Shown: positions 38,639 through 49,062, counted from the first letter of the stretch. The stretch: 64,000 nt of DNA from Paraburkholderia nodosa (GCF_001718195.1 NZ_MCNV01000008.1:1-64000); one strand, 5' to 3'. Notes: generated by a model not told the origin, from the letters alone. Translations and numbers: made by a program.

Positions 38639-38732
38639 CTCGCGTCTCCTCAGCGCTTCGCGCCCCGTCTGGATGGCGCTGCGCACGCGACAGGATTGAC
38701 GCATGCGCACTGCCATTCACCCTCATTGTCAT

Positions 38733-38770
38733 AAAAAACGGCCGGCGCGTTTTGCACGCTGCCGGCCGTT
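38733..38770 (-). terminator. Terminator of pnp
   Basis: On the minus strand AACGGCCGGC / GCCGGCCGTT is followed by TTTTT, 14 bases after the pnp stop. Confidence 0.92.
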
Positions 38771-38783
38771 GGAGCTTACCGCT

Positions 38784-40931
38784 TTACTGCTGCGGCTCGC
38801 CTTGCGGTGCGCCGCCATTCGCTTGCTCGTTGAGCAGCGCCTTGGCGGACAGGCGCACGCGGCCCTTCTCGTCCGTCTGGATGACCTTGACCTTCACGAC
38901 CTGGCCTTCCTTCAGATAGTCGTTGATGTCCTTGATACGCTCGTTGGCGATCTCGGAGATATGCAGCAGACCATCCTTGCCGGGCAGCAGGTTCACGATC
39001 GCGCCGAAGTCCAGCAGCTTGAGGACCGCGCCTTCGTACACCTGGCCCACTTCGATTTCGGCCGTGATGTTTTCGATGCGCTTCTTCGCTTCGGCCATGC
39101 CTTCGCTCGACGTCGAAGCGATGGTCACGACGCCGTCGTCGGAGATATCGATGGTCGTGCCCGTTTCTTCCGTCAGCGCGCGGATCACCGAACCGCCCTT
39201 GCCGATCACGTCGCGGATCTTTTCCGGGTTGATCTTGATCGTGATCATGCGCGGAGCGTACGCCGACAGTTCGGTGTTCACACCCGACACGGCCGAGGTC
39301 ATCTTGCCGAGGATGTGCATGCGGCCTTCCTTCGCCTGCGCGAGGGCGACCTGCATGATTTCCTTGGTGATGCCCTGGATCTTGATGTCCATTTGCAGCG
39401 CGGTCACGCCAGCTTCCGTTCCCGCAACCTTGAAGTCCATGTCGCCGAGGTGATCTTCGTCGCCGAGGATGTCGGTCAGCACGGCGAACTTGTTGCCTTC
39501 GAGGATCAGGCCCATCGCGATGCCGGCGACGTGCGCCTTCATCGGCACGCCGGCGTCCATCAGCGCGAGGCAGCCGCCGCACACCGAAGCCATCGACGAC
39601 GAACCGTTCGACTCGGTGATTTCCGAAACGACGCGGATCGAGTAGCCGAACTCTTCGGCGCTCGGCAGGCATGCGACCAGCGCGCGCTTGGCGAGACGGC
39701 CGTGGCCGATTTCACGGCGCTTGGGCGAGCCGACACGGCCCGTTTCGCCGGTCGCGAACGGGGGCATGTTGTAGTGGAGCATGAAGCGGTCGCGGTACTC
39801 GCCTTCGAGCGCGTCGATGATCTGCTCGTCGCCCTTGGTGCCGAGCGTCGCGACGACCAGCGCCTGCGTTTCGCCGCGCGTGAAGAGCGCCGAACCGTGG
39901 GTGCGCGGCAGCACGCCCGTGCGGATCTCGATCGGGCGCACCGTGCGCGTGTCGCGGCCGTCGATACGCGGCTCGCCGTTCAGGATCTGCGAGCGGACGA
40001 TCTTCGCTTCGAGGTCGAACACGATGTTGCCGACCGTGGCCTTGTCGGCCGCCGTCGTGCCGGCCGCAGCCGCTTCTTCTTCGAGCTTGGCCGACGTCGC
40101 TGCGTAGACTTCCTTCAGCTTGGCCGAACGCTGCTGCTTGTCGCGCAGTTGGTACGCGGCGAGCAGGTTGTCGTTGGCGATGGCCGTGACGCGTGCGATG
40201 AGCGCTTCGTCCTTCGGCGCCGGCGTCCAGTCCCACTCGGGCTTGCCGCCGTCACGCACCAGTTCGTGGATCGCGTCGATGGCCGTTTGCATCTGCTCGT
40301 GGCCGAACACGACCGCGCCGAGCATCACGTCTTCCGGCAGCTGGTCGGCTTCCGATTCCACCATCAGCACGGCGCGCTCGGTACCGGCCACGACGAGGTC
40401 GAGGCGCGATTCCTTGATCTGGGCGCGCGTCGGGTTGAGCACGTACTCGTTGTTGATGTAGGCCACGCGTGCGGCGCCCACCGGGCCGTTGAACGGCAGA
40501 CCCGAGATCGCCAGCGCAGCCGACGCGCCGATCAGCGCGGGGATGTCAGCCGGGACTTCCGGGTTGATCGACAGGACGTGGATCACGACCTGGACTTCGT
40601 TGTAATAGCCTTCCGGGAAAAGCGGGCGCAGCGGACGGTCGATCAGGCGCGAGATCAGCGTTTCGCCTTCCGACGGACGGCCTTCGCGGCGGAAGAAGCC
40701 GCCCGGGATCTTGCCGGCCGAATAGGTCTTTTCGATGTAATCGACGGTGAGCGGGAAGAAGTCCTGACCCGGCTTGGCGGTCTTCGCGCCGACGACGGTC
40801 GCGAGCACGACGGTGTCTTCGACGTCGACGATGACGGCGCCGCTTGCCTGACGGGCGATCTCACCCGTTTCGAGGCGCACGTTGTGCTGGCCCCATTTGA
40901 ACTCTTTCACGACTTTATTGAACATGGTCAT
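38784..40931 (-). CDS. pnp: Polyribonucleotide nucleotidyltransferase (PNPase)
   Basis: 715 residues: two RNase PH domains (the second active, with the Asp of the [10 protein letters not shown] region), then a KH domain with [17 protein letters not shown] (about 560-580) and an S1 domain (about 620-690). It phosphorolytically degrades RNA from the 3' end in the degradosome. AAGGAG is nine bases before the ATG at 40931 (MTMFNKVV); an ATG two codons later is used in many annotations. Confidence 0.96.
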   Translation of the reverse strand: MTMFNKVVKEFKWGQHNVRLETGEIARQASGAVIVDVEDTVVLATVVGAKTAKPGQDFFPLTVDYIEKTYSAGKIPGGFFRREGRPSEGETLISRLIDRPLRPLFPEGYYNEVQVVIHVLSINPEVPADIPALIGASAALAISGLPFNGPVGAARVAYINNEYVLNPTRAQIKESRLDLVVAGTERAVLMVESEADQLPEDVMLGAVVFGHEQMQTAIDAIHELVRDGGKPEWDWTPAPKDEALIARVTAIANDNLLAAYQLRDKQQRSAKLKEVYAATSAKLEEEAAAAGTTAADKATVGNIVFDLEAKIVRSQILNGEPRIDGRDTRTVRPIEIRTGVLPRTHGSALFTRGETQALVVATLGTKGDEQIIDALEGEYRDRFMLHYNMPPFATGETGRVGSPKRREIGHGRLAKRALVACLPSAEEFGYSIRVVSEITESNGSSSMASVCGGCLALMDAGVPMKAHVAGIAMGLILEGNKFAVLTDILGDEDHLGDMDFKVAGTEAGVTALQMDIKIQGITKEIMQVALAQAKEGRMHILGKMTSAVSGVNTELSAYAPRMITIKINPEKIRDVIGKGGSVIRALTEETGTTIDISDDGVVTIASTSSEGMAEAKKRIENITAEIEVGQVYEGAVLKLLDFGAIVNLLPGKDGLLHISEIANERIKDINDYLKEGQVVKVKVIQTDEKGRVRLSAKALLNEQANGGAPQGEPQQ

Positions 40932-41232
40932 GGTCACTCACTCCTTACTCATTTGTTATGCGCCGCCCGCACACGCGGACGATGCGGCAAGACAGGCTCC
41001 GACACCGCGCAGGAAGAGGAGTGTTATGCCATTCCAGCGGATCGCGAGGTTGCAAAACGGTTGCAATGCGGCTGTGACGCATCGCCGCGTACGATCTGCT
41101 GGAATGACACAAAGCTCTGCCCCGAGGCCCGGCCCTGCTGCTTGTACTGCTGGTGCTACGTGGTGTTGCCTTGTGTTACGGACCGGTGTTTATCGCATCA
41201 AAACAGCTTGAAAAGCCGCATGAAGCGCACCG
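40932..41232 (-). promoter_or_regulatory. Structured pnp leader region
   Basis: About 300 bases without a gene between the rpsO terminator and pnp. A 14-base inverted repeat, ATTCCAGCGGATCG (41031-41044) and CGATCTGCTGGAAT (41092-41105), pairs at 13 of 14 positions and encloses smaller repeats (TTGCAA twice; GCGGC...GCCGC). In E. coli an RNase III-cut stem in the pnp leader lets PNPase repress its own mRNA. This could be the equivalent. I see no clear promoter hexamers. Confidence 0.5.
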
Positions 41233-41275
41233 TTCAAAAACAAAATGCCTGCATCAGTGGAACTGACACAGGCAT
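41233..41275 (-). terminator. Terminator of rpsO
   Basis: The minus strand reads ATGCCTGTGTCAGT, loop TCC, ACTGATGCAGGCAT: a 14-bp stem with two G-U pairs. It is followed by TTTGTTTTTG. It starts 21 bases past the rpsO stop, so pnp probably needs read-through or its own promoter. Confidence 0.88.
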
Positions 41276-41295
41276 CTTTGCGGAAGACCTTCCGA

Positions 41296-41565
41296 TTACT
41301 TACGCAGACCCAGCTTCTCGATCAGCGCGCGGTAACGGTCAGCGTCCTTGCCCTTCAGGTAGTCGAGCAGCTTGCGGCGGCGGCTCACCATGCGCAGCAG
41401 ACCGCGGCGGCTGTGGTGATCCTTCGCGTGCGACTTGAAGTGCGAGGTCAGTTCGTTGATACGCGACGTCAGGAGCGCAACCTGGACTTCGGGCGAACCC
41501 GTGTCATTGGTGCCGCGCGCGAATTGCGCGACGACGTCGGACTTCTTGATATCTGCTACGGACAT
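41296..41565 (-). CDS. rpsO: 30S ribosomal protein S15
   Basis: 89 residues, full length. It has the S15 signature from [16 protein letters not shown] to [20 protein letters not shown]. It binds 16S rRNA helix junction h20-h22. The rpsO-pnp order is conserved across proteobacteria. Confidence 0.98.
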   Translation of the reverse strand: MSVADIKKSDVVAQFARGTNDTGSPEVQVALLTSRINELTSHFKSHAKDHHSRRGLLRMVSRRRKLLDYLKGKDADRYRALIEKLGLRK

Positions 41566-41670
41566 TTTGCTTTTCCTTTAAAACAAACGAGCGGTCACGG
41601 AAGAAAGGCCGTGCCGTGGCTTGATTCTGACTGCGTGATTGTCTTGCCGCAGGTTCGCGACAAGGGGCGT

Positions 41671-41699
41671 ATTGTAGCACAGCCCCGATTTGCCGCGAA
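41671..41699 (-). promoter_or_regulatory. Likely rpsO promoter
   Basis: A -10 TACAAT (41671-41676) with a weak TTCGCG at the -35 position, 17 bases upstream. The predicted start near 41664 leaves a leader of about 100 nt. Confidence 0.45.
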
Positions 41700-41719
41700 A
41701 CCGCTTGTAAGGGGCGCTG

Positions 41720-43027
41720 TCAAGGCCGCTTCATCTGGCAGACCGTGGCGGGCACGGTCTTCTCCGCGGGCAGCGCCAGCACTGTGCGAAAGCCGTAGCC
41801 GGAACCCTCGTTGTCGTTGCGCACACCGGGCGTACCCTGCTTGTCCATCTCCATGACGTAAAGGGGCTGAATCACCTGGTGGTCGTCGGCGCGCATCCAC
41901 ATGGGGTGAAAGCCATTGTCGAAGCGCATGCCTTCCAGCGCCTTCGCGGCCGTAGCGGGGTCGGCCGTGCCTGCCTTCGTCATGGCCTGCGCGAGCATCT
42001 CCACCATCATCGACATGCGCAGCACCGGGTAGTCGTCCTTCGCGGCCGGATAGCGCGCGCGGAACGCCTTGTACCACGCGTCGGAGGCGGCGCCGTTCAC
42101 GTTCGGATGCCAGTCGGCTACCGCGATCACGCGCTTCACGCCCGCGTCGCCCAGCGCCGCCGGCGCGCCCAGGCTATTGCCGTAGAACGTGTAGAACTTC
42201 GCGTCGAGGCCCTGCTCGCGCGCGGCCTTCACGAGCAGCGTGAGGTCGTTGCCCCAGTTTCCGGTGATGACGGCGTCGGCGCCCGCTGCGCGAATCTTGG
42301 CGATGTAAGGCGCAAAGTCCTTCACGCGGCCGATGGGGTGAAACTCGTCGCCGACGACGGCGATGTCCGGACGGTCCTTCGCGAGCGCCGCGCGCGCGAG
42401 CGTGCTGACGTCGTGACCGAAGCTGTAGTCCTGGTTGAGCAGATAGACCTTCTTCACCGACTTGTCCGCGGCGATTACGTCCGCGAGCGCGTCCATGCGC
42501 ATGCCCGCGTGCGCGTCGAAGCGGAAATGCCAGAAGCTGCAATTCGCGTTGGTGAGCGCGGGGTCGTCGGCGGAATAGTTGAGGAAGAGCTCGCGGTTCT
42601 CCGGATCGCGCGTAGCCTGGCGATCGACCGCCGACTCGAGCGCCGCCGCCACCGCCGAGCTGTTGCCCTGCATGACGTAGCCGATGTGGCGGTCCTGCGC
42701 CATGCGCAACTGCACGAGCGCCGCCTCGGGGCTGCCCTTGCTGTCGAGCGTCACCAGTTCGAGCGGATGCGCCCCGTCACGCAGCACGACGCCGCCGCGC
42801 GCATTGACGCGCTCCACGCCGAAGCGCAGATTGCGCTCGACGGCCGCGCCCGCGTCCGCGAAGGGGCCGGACATGCCCTCGATGAGCGCGAGCTGGATCG
42901 GCTTGCCGGTCGGCGCCTCATCCGCCTGTGCGCCGGCTGTGGCCCCAAGGCCTGCCGCCAGCGCCGTCATGGCGACCATGATCGCGGCCGCACGCGTCAT
43001 GCGTGCCGTCATGCGCTTTACTCTCAT
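41720..43027 (-). CDS. Branched-chain amino acid-type ABC transporter substrate-binding protein
   Basis: 435 residues. Signal peptide to about 35 (GATAGAQA), then a periplasmic type I binding fold of the LivJ/urea-binding group (IQLALIEGMSGPFADAG, then LNQDYSFGHDV). No permease or ATPase genes are adjacent, so it is an orphan binding protein. The Cys pair (CSFW and the C-terminal TVCQMKRP) may form a disulphide. The ligand is unknown. Met codons at positions 6 and 10 are alternative starts. Confidence 0.87.
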   Translation of the reverse strand: MRVKRMTARMTRAAAIMVAMTALAAGLGATAGAQADEAPTGKPIQLALIEGMSGPFADAGAAVERNLRFGVERVNARGGVVLRDGAHPLELVTLDSKGSPEAALVQLRMAQDRHIGYVMQGNSSAVAAALESAVDRQATRDPENRELFLNYSADDPALTNANCSFWHFRFDAHAGMRMDALADVIAADKSVKKVYLLNQDYSFGHDVSTLARAALAKDRPDIAVVGDEFHPIGRVKDFAPYIAKIRAAGADAVITGNWGNDLTLLVKAAREQGLDAKFYTFYGNSLGAPAALGDAGVKRVIAVADWHPNVNGAASDAWYKAFRARYPAAKDDYPVLRMSMMVEMLAQAMTKAGTADPATAAKALEGMRFDNGFHPMWMRADDHQVIQPLYVMEMDKQGTPGVRNDNEGSGYGFRTVLALPAEKTVPATVCQMKRP

Positions 43028-43206
43028 TGTTTGATGCCAGCCCGATTGTCATTCGAAGCGCGGATCATAGGCCGCAAGGCGGGGCGACGGCAAGGCCGCG
43101 ATCCACCGCCTGCCGGACGGGGCCGCCCCGCGAGCGTCTCGCGCCGTGTCAAAATAAGGGTTCCACATTCACGGCGGTCATTGAAACCTTGCCATCGGGG
43201 GACATC

Positions 43207-43758
43207 ATGTTCACGCGCCTCTCAACCTCGCTCGCAACACCCGTGCGCTTCGCCTCGCGCCGCTTGCGTCTCGGGCTCCTCGCGGGCGTGGGCGCACTCG
43301 CGCTCGCCGGCTGCGCCCAGCCGTGGCAACAATTCCATGCAGGCGACGACGCGCAGTCCGTGATCGCCCGCTTCGGCCCGCCGGCTGAAACCTACGACCT
43401 GCCCGACGGCGGCAAGCGCCTGATGTGGCCGACCCAGCCGATGGGCGAAGTCACCACGGCCGCCGACATCGACGCCAGCGGCCGCGTCGTGAACGTGCGC
43501 CAGGTGCTGCAGCCCAACGAGTTCTATCGCGCGGAAATCGGCAAATGGACGCGCAGCGACGTGCTCGTGAACTTCGGCCGCCCGGTCGAAACCTCCTACT
43601 TCCCGCTGATGAAGAAGGAAGCGTGGACCTACCGCTACCTCGAAGACAACGTCTGGTACATGCTCTACAGCTTCTACTTCGACGACCAGGGCATTCTGCG
43701 GCTCACGCAGAAGACACCCGATCCGCTGCACGATCCGGATCGCCGCAGCCTGTTCTGA
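43207..43758 (+). CDS. Outer-membrane lipoprotein, SmpA/OmlA (BamE-like) domain
   Basis: 183 residues. Lipoprotein signal with lipobox LALAGC (Cys at about 38). FGPPAETYDLPDGGKRLMWP and a repeat FGRPVETSYFPLMKKEAWTYRY show two copies of the BamE/SmpA-like beta motif. Attached to the outer membrane by the lipid (Gln follows Cys plus one, so no inner-membrane retention signal). Function unknown. GGGGGAC precedes the start. Confidence 0.82.
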   Translation: MFTRLSTSLATPVRFASRRLRLGLLAGVGALALAGCAQPWQQFHAGDDAQSVIARFGPPAETYDLPDGGKRLMWPTQPMGEVTTAADIDASGRVVNVRQVLQPNEFYRAEIGKWTRSDVLVNFGRPVETSYFPLMKKEAWTYRYLEDNVWYMLYSFYFDDQGILRLTQKTPDPLHDPDRRSLF

Positions 43759-43796
43759 TTGCTTTGGCCGCAGCGGCCCCGGCGCCGCAAAAAACA

Positions 43797-43829
43797 AAAC
43801 CCCCGCGCTCTTGCGAGCCGGGGGTTTTT
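43797..43829. terminator. Bidirectional terminator between lipoprotein gene and leuA
   Basis: AACCCCCGCGCTC / GAGCCGGGGGTTTTT with a four-base loop; A-rich on the left and T-rich on the right, so it can serve both strands. Confidence 0.9.
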
Positions 43830-43869
43830 CATCGGCTGTGCGATGCGAGGCAAGATGCCTCGCCACCAC

Positions 43870-45423
43870 TCACACCGCTTCGGAGCGCTGCGGATTGACC
43901 TTGTCGCCCGAGTAGAGCTTGTTGAGCGCCGAAATATAGGCCTTCGCCGAAGCGGCGACGATATCCGGATCGGTGCCCACGCCATTGACGATGCGGCCGG
44001 CCTTCGAGAGACGCACCGTCACTTCGCCCTGCGCCTGGGTGCCCGTCGTGATCGCGTTCACCGAGTACAGCAAAAGCTCCGAGCCGCTGCCCACTTCGGT
44101 TTCGATCGCGTTGAGCGTAGCGTCCACCGGGCCGTTGCCCGCGGCTTCGCCGGTCACTTCCTTGCCGTCGGCCGAGAACACGACGCGTGCGTGCGGACGC
44201 TCACCCGTTTCCGAGTGCTGCGCGAGCGAGATGAACTTGAAGTGCTCCTGATCCTGCGCCTGGGCCGACTCTTCCGTGACGATCGCGATGATGTCTTCGT
44301 CGAAGATTTCGGCCTTGCGGTCCGCCAGTTCCTTGAAGCGTGCGAATGCGTTGTTCAGTTCGCCTTCGCTGTCGAGCTGGATGCCCAGTTCCTGCAGGCG
44401 CTGCTTGAATGCGTTGCGGCCCGAGAGCTTGCCGAGCACGATCTTGTTCGCGCTCCAGCCCACGTCTTCCGCGCGCATGATCTCGTAGGTGTCGCGCGCC
44501 TTGAGCACGCCGTCCTGGTGGATGCCCGAGGCGTGCGCGAAGGCGTTGGCGCCGACCACGGCCTTGTTCGGCTGCACCACGAAACCGGTGATCTGCGAAA
44601 CGAGCTTCGAAGCCGGCACGATCTGCGTGGTGTCGATGCCGAGATCGAGACCGAAGTAGTCCTTGCGCGTCTTCACGGCCATCACGATTTCTTCGAGCGA
44701 GGTGTTGCCCGCGCGCTCGCCGAGACCGTTGATCGTGCACTCCACCTGGCGCGCGCCGCCGATCTGCACGCCGGCCAGCGAATTCGCCACGGCCATGCCG
44801 AGGTCGTTGTGACAGTGCACCGAGAACACGGCCTTGTCCGAGTTCGGAATGCGCTCGCGCAGCGTCTTCACGAGGTTGCCGTACAGCTCGGGAACGCCGT
44901 AGCCGACCGTATCGGCGATATTGATCGTGGTCGCGCCTTCGTTGATCACGGCTTCGAGCACGCGGCACAGGAAGTCCATGTCCGAGCGGCTGCCGTCTTC
45001 GGGCGAGAACTCCACGTCGTTCGTGAACTTGCGCGCGAAGCGCACCGCGAGCTTCGCCTGCTCGAGCACCTGCTCGGGCGACATGCGCAGCTTCTTCTCC
45101 ATGTGCAGCGCCGAGGTGGCGATGAACGTGTGGATACGGAAGTGGTCGGCGGGCTTGAGCGCGTCGGCGGCGCGCTGGATGTCCTTGTCGTTCGCGCGGG
45201 CGAGCGAACAGATCGTGCTGTCTTTCACCATGCCGGCGATCGTGTGGATCGCGTCGAAGTCGCCGTTCGAGCTGGCCGCGAAGCCGGCTTCGATGATGTC
45301 GACCTTCATGCGCTCGAGTTGCTTCGCGATGCGGATTTTCTCTTCCTTCGTCATCGACGCACCGGGCGACTGCTCGCCGTCACGCAACGTCGTATCGAAG
45401 ATGATGAGCTTGTCTGCTGCCAT
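43870..45423 (-). CDS. leuA: 2-isopropylmalate synthase
   Basis: 517 residues: HMGL-like TIM barrel with [15 protein letters not shown] (about 11-25), metal-site HCHNDLG (about 207-213), and the C-terminal allosteric domain (about 390-517), where leucine binds for feedback inhibition. It condenses acetyl-CoA with 2-oxoisovalerate, the first step of leucine synthesis. Start [10 protein letters not shown]; nine open codons upstream are rejected. It has its own promoter and a leucine-rich leader ORF upstream. Confidence 0.97.
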   Translation of the reverse strand: MAADKLIIFDTTLRDGEQSPGASMTKEEKIRIAKQLERMKVDIIEAGFAASSNGDFDAIHTIAGMVKDSTICSLARANDKDIQRAADALKPADHFRIHTFIATSALHMEKKLRMSPEQVLEQAKLAVRFARKFTNDVEFSPEDGSRSDMDFLCRVLEAVINEGATTINIADTVGYGVPELYGNLVKTLRERIPNSDKAVFSVHCHNDLGMAVANSLAGVQIGGARQVECTINGLGERAGNTSLEEIVMAVKTRKDYFGLDLGIDTTQIVPASKLVSQITGFVVQPNKAVVGANAFAHASGIHQDGVLKARDTYEIMRAEDVGWSANKIVLGKLSGRNAFKQRLQELGIQLDSEGELNNAFARFKELADRKAEIFDEDIIAIVTEESAQAQDQEHFKFISLAQHSETGERPHARVVFSADGKEVTGEAAGNGPVDATLNAIETEVGSGSELLLYSVNAITTGTQAQGEVTVRLSKAGRIVNGVGTDPDIVAASAKAYISALNKLYSGDKVNPQRSEAV

Positions 45424-45529
45424 TTCGGGTCTCCAGGGGGACTTGTTCAATGTCTAAAACGGATTTTGGGTGTTCGCGCCACCGATGGCGACGCTGACAA
45501 TGAACGAGGCTTACGGAGGGCGAGCGAGA
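45424..45529 (-). promoter_or_regulatory. leuA leader RNA downstream of the leader ORF
   Basis: 106 nt between the leader ORF stop and leuA. It holds a short hairpin CGCCA-TCGG-TGGCG (45477-45490 region) followed some 15 nt later by CCGTTTTAG, a weak candidate attenuator. A 9-bp perfect inverted repeat GGCGCGCTA / TAGCGCGCC (45541-45549 and 45566-45574) lies inside the leader ORF and would be disturbed by a stalled ribosome. Confidence 0.45.
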
Positions 45530-45613
45530 TCAGCGCGGCAGGCGCGCTAGCGCTAGCGTGCTTAGTAGCGCGCCGGCTTGAAGAGAGGAGAGGGGGAACT
45601 GGATGGTGTCCAT
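45530..45613 (-). CDS. Leucine-rich leader peptide of leuA (LeuL-like)
   Basis: 27 codons starting MDTIQFPLSSLQAGALL. Seven of the 27 residues are Leu, and four of these use CTA, two of them adjacent. CTA is a codon that should be rare in this GC-rich genome. It sits between the leuA promoter and leuA, and its ATG is one base from the predicted transcript start, so it would be translated nearly leaderless. E. coli leuL likewise uses runs of rare Leu codons for attenuation. I infer the same purpose; the terminator partner is not clear. Confidence 0.6.
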   Translation of the reverse strand: MDTIQFPLSSLQAGALLSTLALARLPR

Positions 45614-45620
45614 GCCGCCG

Positions 45621-45649
45621 ACTATAGCCGGAATCCGCCGATAGCGCAA
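45621..45649 (-). promoter_or_regulatory. leuA promoter
   Basis: On the minus strand TTGCGC (45644-45649), 17 bases, TATAGT (45621-45626). The predicted start is at 45614 plus or minus two. Confidence 0.6.
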
Positions 45650-45688
45650 TTGGAAGAGACCAGCCCGGGCAACCGCGTGGGCGCGCGC

Positions 45689-45727
45689 AAAAAGAAAAAG
45701 GGCCGCGCTCGCGCGCAGCCCCTTTGC
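45689..45727 (-). terminator. Terminator after pssA
   Basis: On the minus strand AAAGGGGCTGCGC, a short loop, GCGCGGCCC, then TTTTTCTTTTT. It insulates leuA from the upstream phospholipid genes. Confidence 0.8.
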
Positions 45728-45747
45728 AGCCCTCCCGCACCCGCGCC

Positions 45748-46623
45748 CTACCGCTCGCGCGGCGACGAACGCGCCGGGTTCGAGCGTCCGCGCACGGCCT
45801 GGTACGCCCAGAACACGTAGCCCGAGAGGCCGTAGAGCACGAACAGGCCGAACAGCATCAGCGGCGGATCGGACGACACCAGCACGAACGCCACCACCAC
45901 GAGCAGCGTGGCCGCGAACGGCACGCGATGGCGCACGTCGAGCGCCTTGCCGCTGTAGAACGGCGCGTTGGACACCATCGTCACGCCGGCGTAAATCGTC
46001 AGGACGAACGCCACCCACGGCAGCCACGAGAGCTTCACGGGCACGCGGTTGTCGGTGGCGAGCCAGACGAAGCCGGCGATGAGCGCGGCCGCAGCCGGGC
46101 TCGGCAGGCCCTGGAAGAAGCGCTTGTCCACCACGCCGATGTTCGTATTGAAGCGCGCAAGACGCAGCGCAGCGCCCGAACAGTAGACGAATGCCGCGAG
46201 CCAGCCCCAGCGCCCGAGATCCTTGAGCACCCACTCGTACATCACGAGCGCGGGCGCCACGCCGAACGACACCATGTCCGAAAGGCTGTCGAACTGCTCG
46301 CCGAACGCGCTTTGCGAGTGCGTCATGCGGGCCACGCGCCCGTCCATGCCGTCGAGCACCATCGCCACGAAAATGGCGATGGCCGCCACCTCGAAGCGCA
46401 CGTTCATGGCCTGCACGACCGCGAAGAAGCCGCAGAAGAGCGCCGCCGTGGTGAACGCGTTGGGCAGCAGGTAGATGCCGCGCTTCTTCAGGAACTCCTG
46501 GCGCGCCGCGCGCCGGTTCGCGGCGACGCCCATGGGCTCCTGCACGGCCTTGTTGCGCCGGAACGGCCGCGGCAGCGGCCCGCCGGCGGGGTTACGGGGT
46601 CGACGCTGTTTGAATCCGGCCAT
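45748..46623 (-). CDS. pssA: CDP-diacylglycerol-serine O-phosphatidyltransferase
   Basis: 291 residues, integral membrane. The CDP-alcohol phosphotransferase motif DGMDGRVARMTHSQSAFGEQFDSLSD (about 91-116) has the D-G-x2-A-R-x8-G-x3-D-x3-D spacing. About eight hydrophobic segments, with basic N and C tails. It makes phosphatidylserine, which psd next door decarboxylates. This is the membrane-type (subclass II) enzyme, unlike that of E. coli. It lies 12 bases downstream of psd. Confidence 0.95.
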   Translation of the reverse strand: MAGFKQRRPRNPAGGPLPRPFRRNKAVQEPMGVAANRRAARQEFLKKRGIYLLPNAFTTAALFCGFFAVVQAMNVRFEVAAIAIFVAMVLDGMDGRVARMTHSQSAFGEQFDSLSDMVSFGVAPALVMYEWVLKDLGRWGWLAAFVYCSGAALRLARFNTNIGVVDKRFFQGLPSPAAAALIAGFVWLATDNRVPVKLSWLPWVAFVLTIYAGVTMVSNAPFYSGKALDVRHRVPFAATLLVVVAFVLVSSDPPLMLFGLFVLYGLSGYVFWAYQAVRGRSNPARSSPRER

Positions 46624-46635
46624 CGCAGCCCTCCT

Positions 46636-47289
46636 TTATGCCGATTGGGTCGGCAGTTCGGCGAGGATCGTCGACGAGGCGGACACCTTCTCGCCAATCG
46701 ACACACGCGGGCGGCTGCCCACGGGCAGGTAGACGTCGACGCGCGAGCCGAAGCGGATGAAGCCATAGCGCTGGCCGCGCGACAGCGGCTCACCGGCACG
46801 CACGTAGCAGAGAATGCGGCGCGCGATGAGGCCCGCGATCTGCACCGAGGTGACGGTCGTGCCGTCTGCCATCGTCAGCACCACGGCATTGCGCTCGTTC
46901 TCGGTCGAAGCCTTGTCGATGGCGGCGTTCAGGTACGCGCCCGGAAAGTACTCGACCTTGGCGACGGCGCCGTCCACGGGCGAACGTTGCGAGTGGACGT
47001 TGAAGACGTTCATGAACACGCTGATCTTGAGCGCTTCACGGTTTGCATACGGGTCGTGCGCGGTTTCCACAGCGACGATGCGGCCGTCCGCCGGGCACAG
47101 TACGGCGTTGGCCTGGCTCGGGATCGGGCGCGGCGGATCGCGGAAAAACTGGACGACGAAGATCAGGATCAGCCAGAAGGGCCATGCGAGTCCGAAGCCT
47201 GCGACCGCATGGATCAAGAGCGCCACGACGGCCGCAATGGCGATGAACGGCCAGCCTTCGCGCGCGATGATCGGATGAGGGTAATTCAT
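46636..47289 (-). CDS. psd: Phosphatidylserine decarboxylase proenzyme (short type)
   Basis: 217 residues. Membrane anchor at about 14-48, then the PSD domain with [16 protein letters not shown]. Self-cleavage should occur between Gly181 and Ser182 (RFGSRVD), leaving a pyruvoyl group on the small alpha chain. It makes phosphatidylethanolamine. The short length matches the archaeal-type PSD-A group, as in other Burkholderia. Start [11 protein letters not shown]; 19 upstream open codons rejected. Confidence 0.95.
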   Translation of the reverse strand: MNYPHPIIAREGWPFIAIAAVVALLIHAVAGFGLAWPFWLILIFVVQFFRDPPRPIPSQANAVLCPADGRIVAVETAHDPYANREALKISVFMNVFNVHSQRSPVDGAVAKVEYFPGAYLNAAIDKASTENERNAVVLTMADGTTVTSVQIAGLIARRILCYVRAGEPLSRGQRYGFIRFGSRVDVYLPVGSRPRVSIGEKVSASSTILAELPTQSA

Positions 47290-47326
47290 GGTGGCTTCGC
47301 TGTTATTTTGAAAACCGTAGGATAGC

Positions 47327-47365
47327 AAAAGCCGCCCAGGGTTCATCCCACCTGGGCGGCTTTTT
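47327..47365. terminator. Terminator between ilvC and psd
   Basis: AAAAGCCGCCCAGG / CCTGGGCGGCTTTTT around a 10-base loop. On the minus strand it follows ilvC by about 70 bases and precedes psd. Confidence 0.9.
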
Positions 47366-47437
47366 CGGGTCTGACTCAGGTCAAACTGATGAGTGTCGGC
47401 AAAAAACCGTACACGCAGTCAGATTAATACCGTCAGA

Positions 47438-48493
<1,056 letters not shown>

Positions 48494-48511
48494 CTATTAG
48501 CTTTTGCTGCA

Positions 48512-48537
48512 CCGGATGCGATTAAGGACGCATCCGG
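48512..48537 (-). repeat. Intercistronic hairpin between ilvH and ilvC
   Basis: CCGGATGCG / CGCATCCGG, a perfect 9-bp stem with an eight-base loop, and no T tract after it. It may protect or process the ilv message. Confidence 0.55.
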
Positions 48538-48570
48538 TCAGGTTCCGGTGCAAGATCGACTGTGGTCGGG

Positions 48571-49062
48571 TCACACCTTCAGAATGCGCTCTCCGCGCCC
48601 AATGCCCGAGCCGCCCGTACGGACGGTCTCGAGAATCGCGGTCGCATCGATCGCTTCGATGAACGCGTCGAGCTTGTCGCTCGCGCCCGTCAGTTCGATC
48701 GTGTAGGTCTTTTCGGTGACGTCGATGATACGGCCGCGGAAAATATCCGCCATCCGCTTCATCTCCTCACGTTCCTTGCCGACCGCCCTTACCTTGATCA
48801 GCATCAGCTCGCGCTCGATGTGGGCGCCCTCGGTAAGGTCGACCACTTTCACCACCTCGATCAGGCGGTTCAGATGCTTCGTGATCTGTTCGATCACGTC
48901 GTCCGAGCCAATGGAAACGATGGTCATGCGCGACAGCGAACGGTCTTCGGTCGGCGCCACCGTCAAGGTTTCGATGTTGTAGCCGCGTGCCGAGAAGAGG
49001 CCGACCACGCGCGAGAGCGCGCCCGGCTCGTTTTCCAGCAGAACGGAAATAATGTGTCTCAT
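48571..49062 (-). CDS. ilvH: Acetolactate synthase small (regulatory) subunit
   Basis: 163 residues: N-terminal ACT domain (MRHIISVLLENEPGALSRVVGLF), which binds valine for feedback inhibition, and a C-terminal ACT-like domain. It activates the IlvB catalytic subunit. 126 bases separate it from ilvB. Confidence 0.97.
   Translation of the reverse strand: MRHIISVLLENEPGALSRVVGLFSARGYNIETLTVAPTEDRSLSRMTIVSIGSDDVIEQITKHLNRLIEVVKVVDLTEGAHIERELMLIKVRAVGKEREEMKRMADIFRGRIIDVTEKTYTIELTGASDKLDAFIEAIDATAILETVRTGGSGIGRGERILKV

Noticed and set aside
38703..41438. 911-codon plus-strand ORF opposite pnp and rpsO
   Set aside because: Covers pnp, two terminators and rpsO in antisense, so it cannot be a single real gene.
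43759..47325. 622- and 533-codon plus-strand ORFs opposite leuA, pssA and psd
   Set aside because: Antisense shadows; they run through the terminators at 43797 and 45689.
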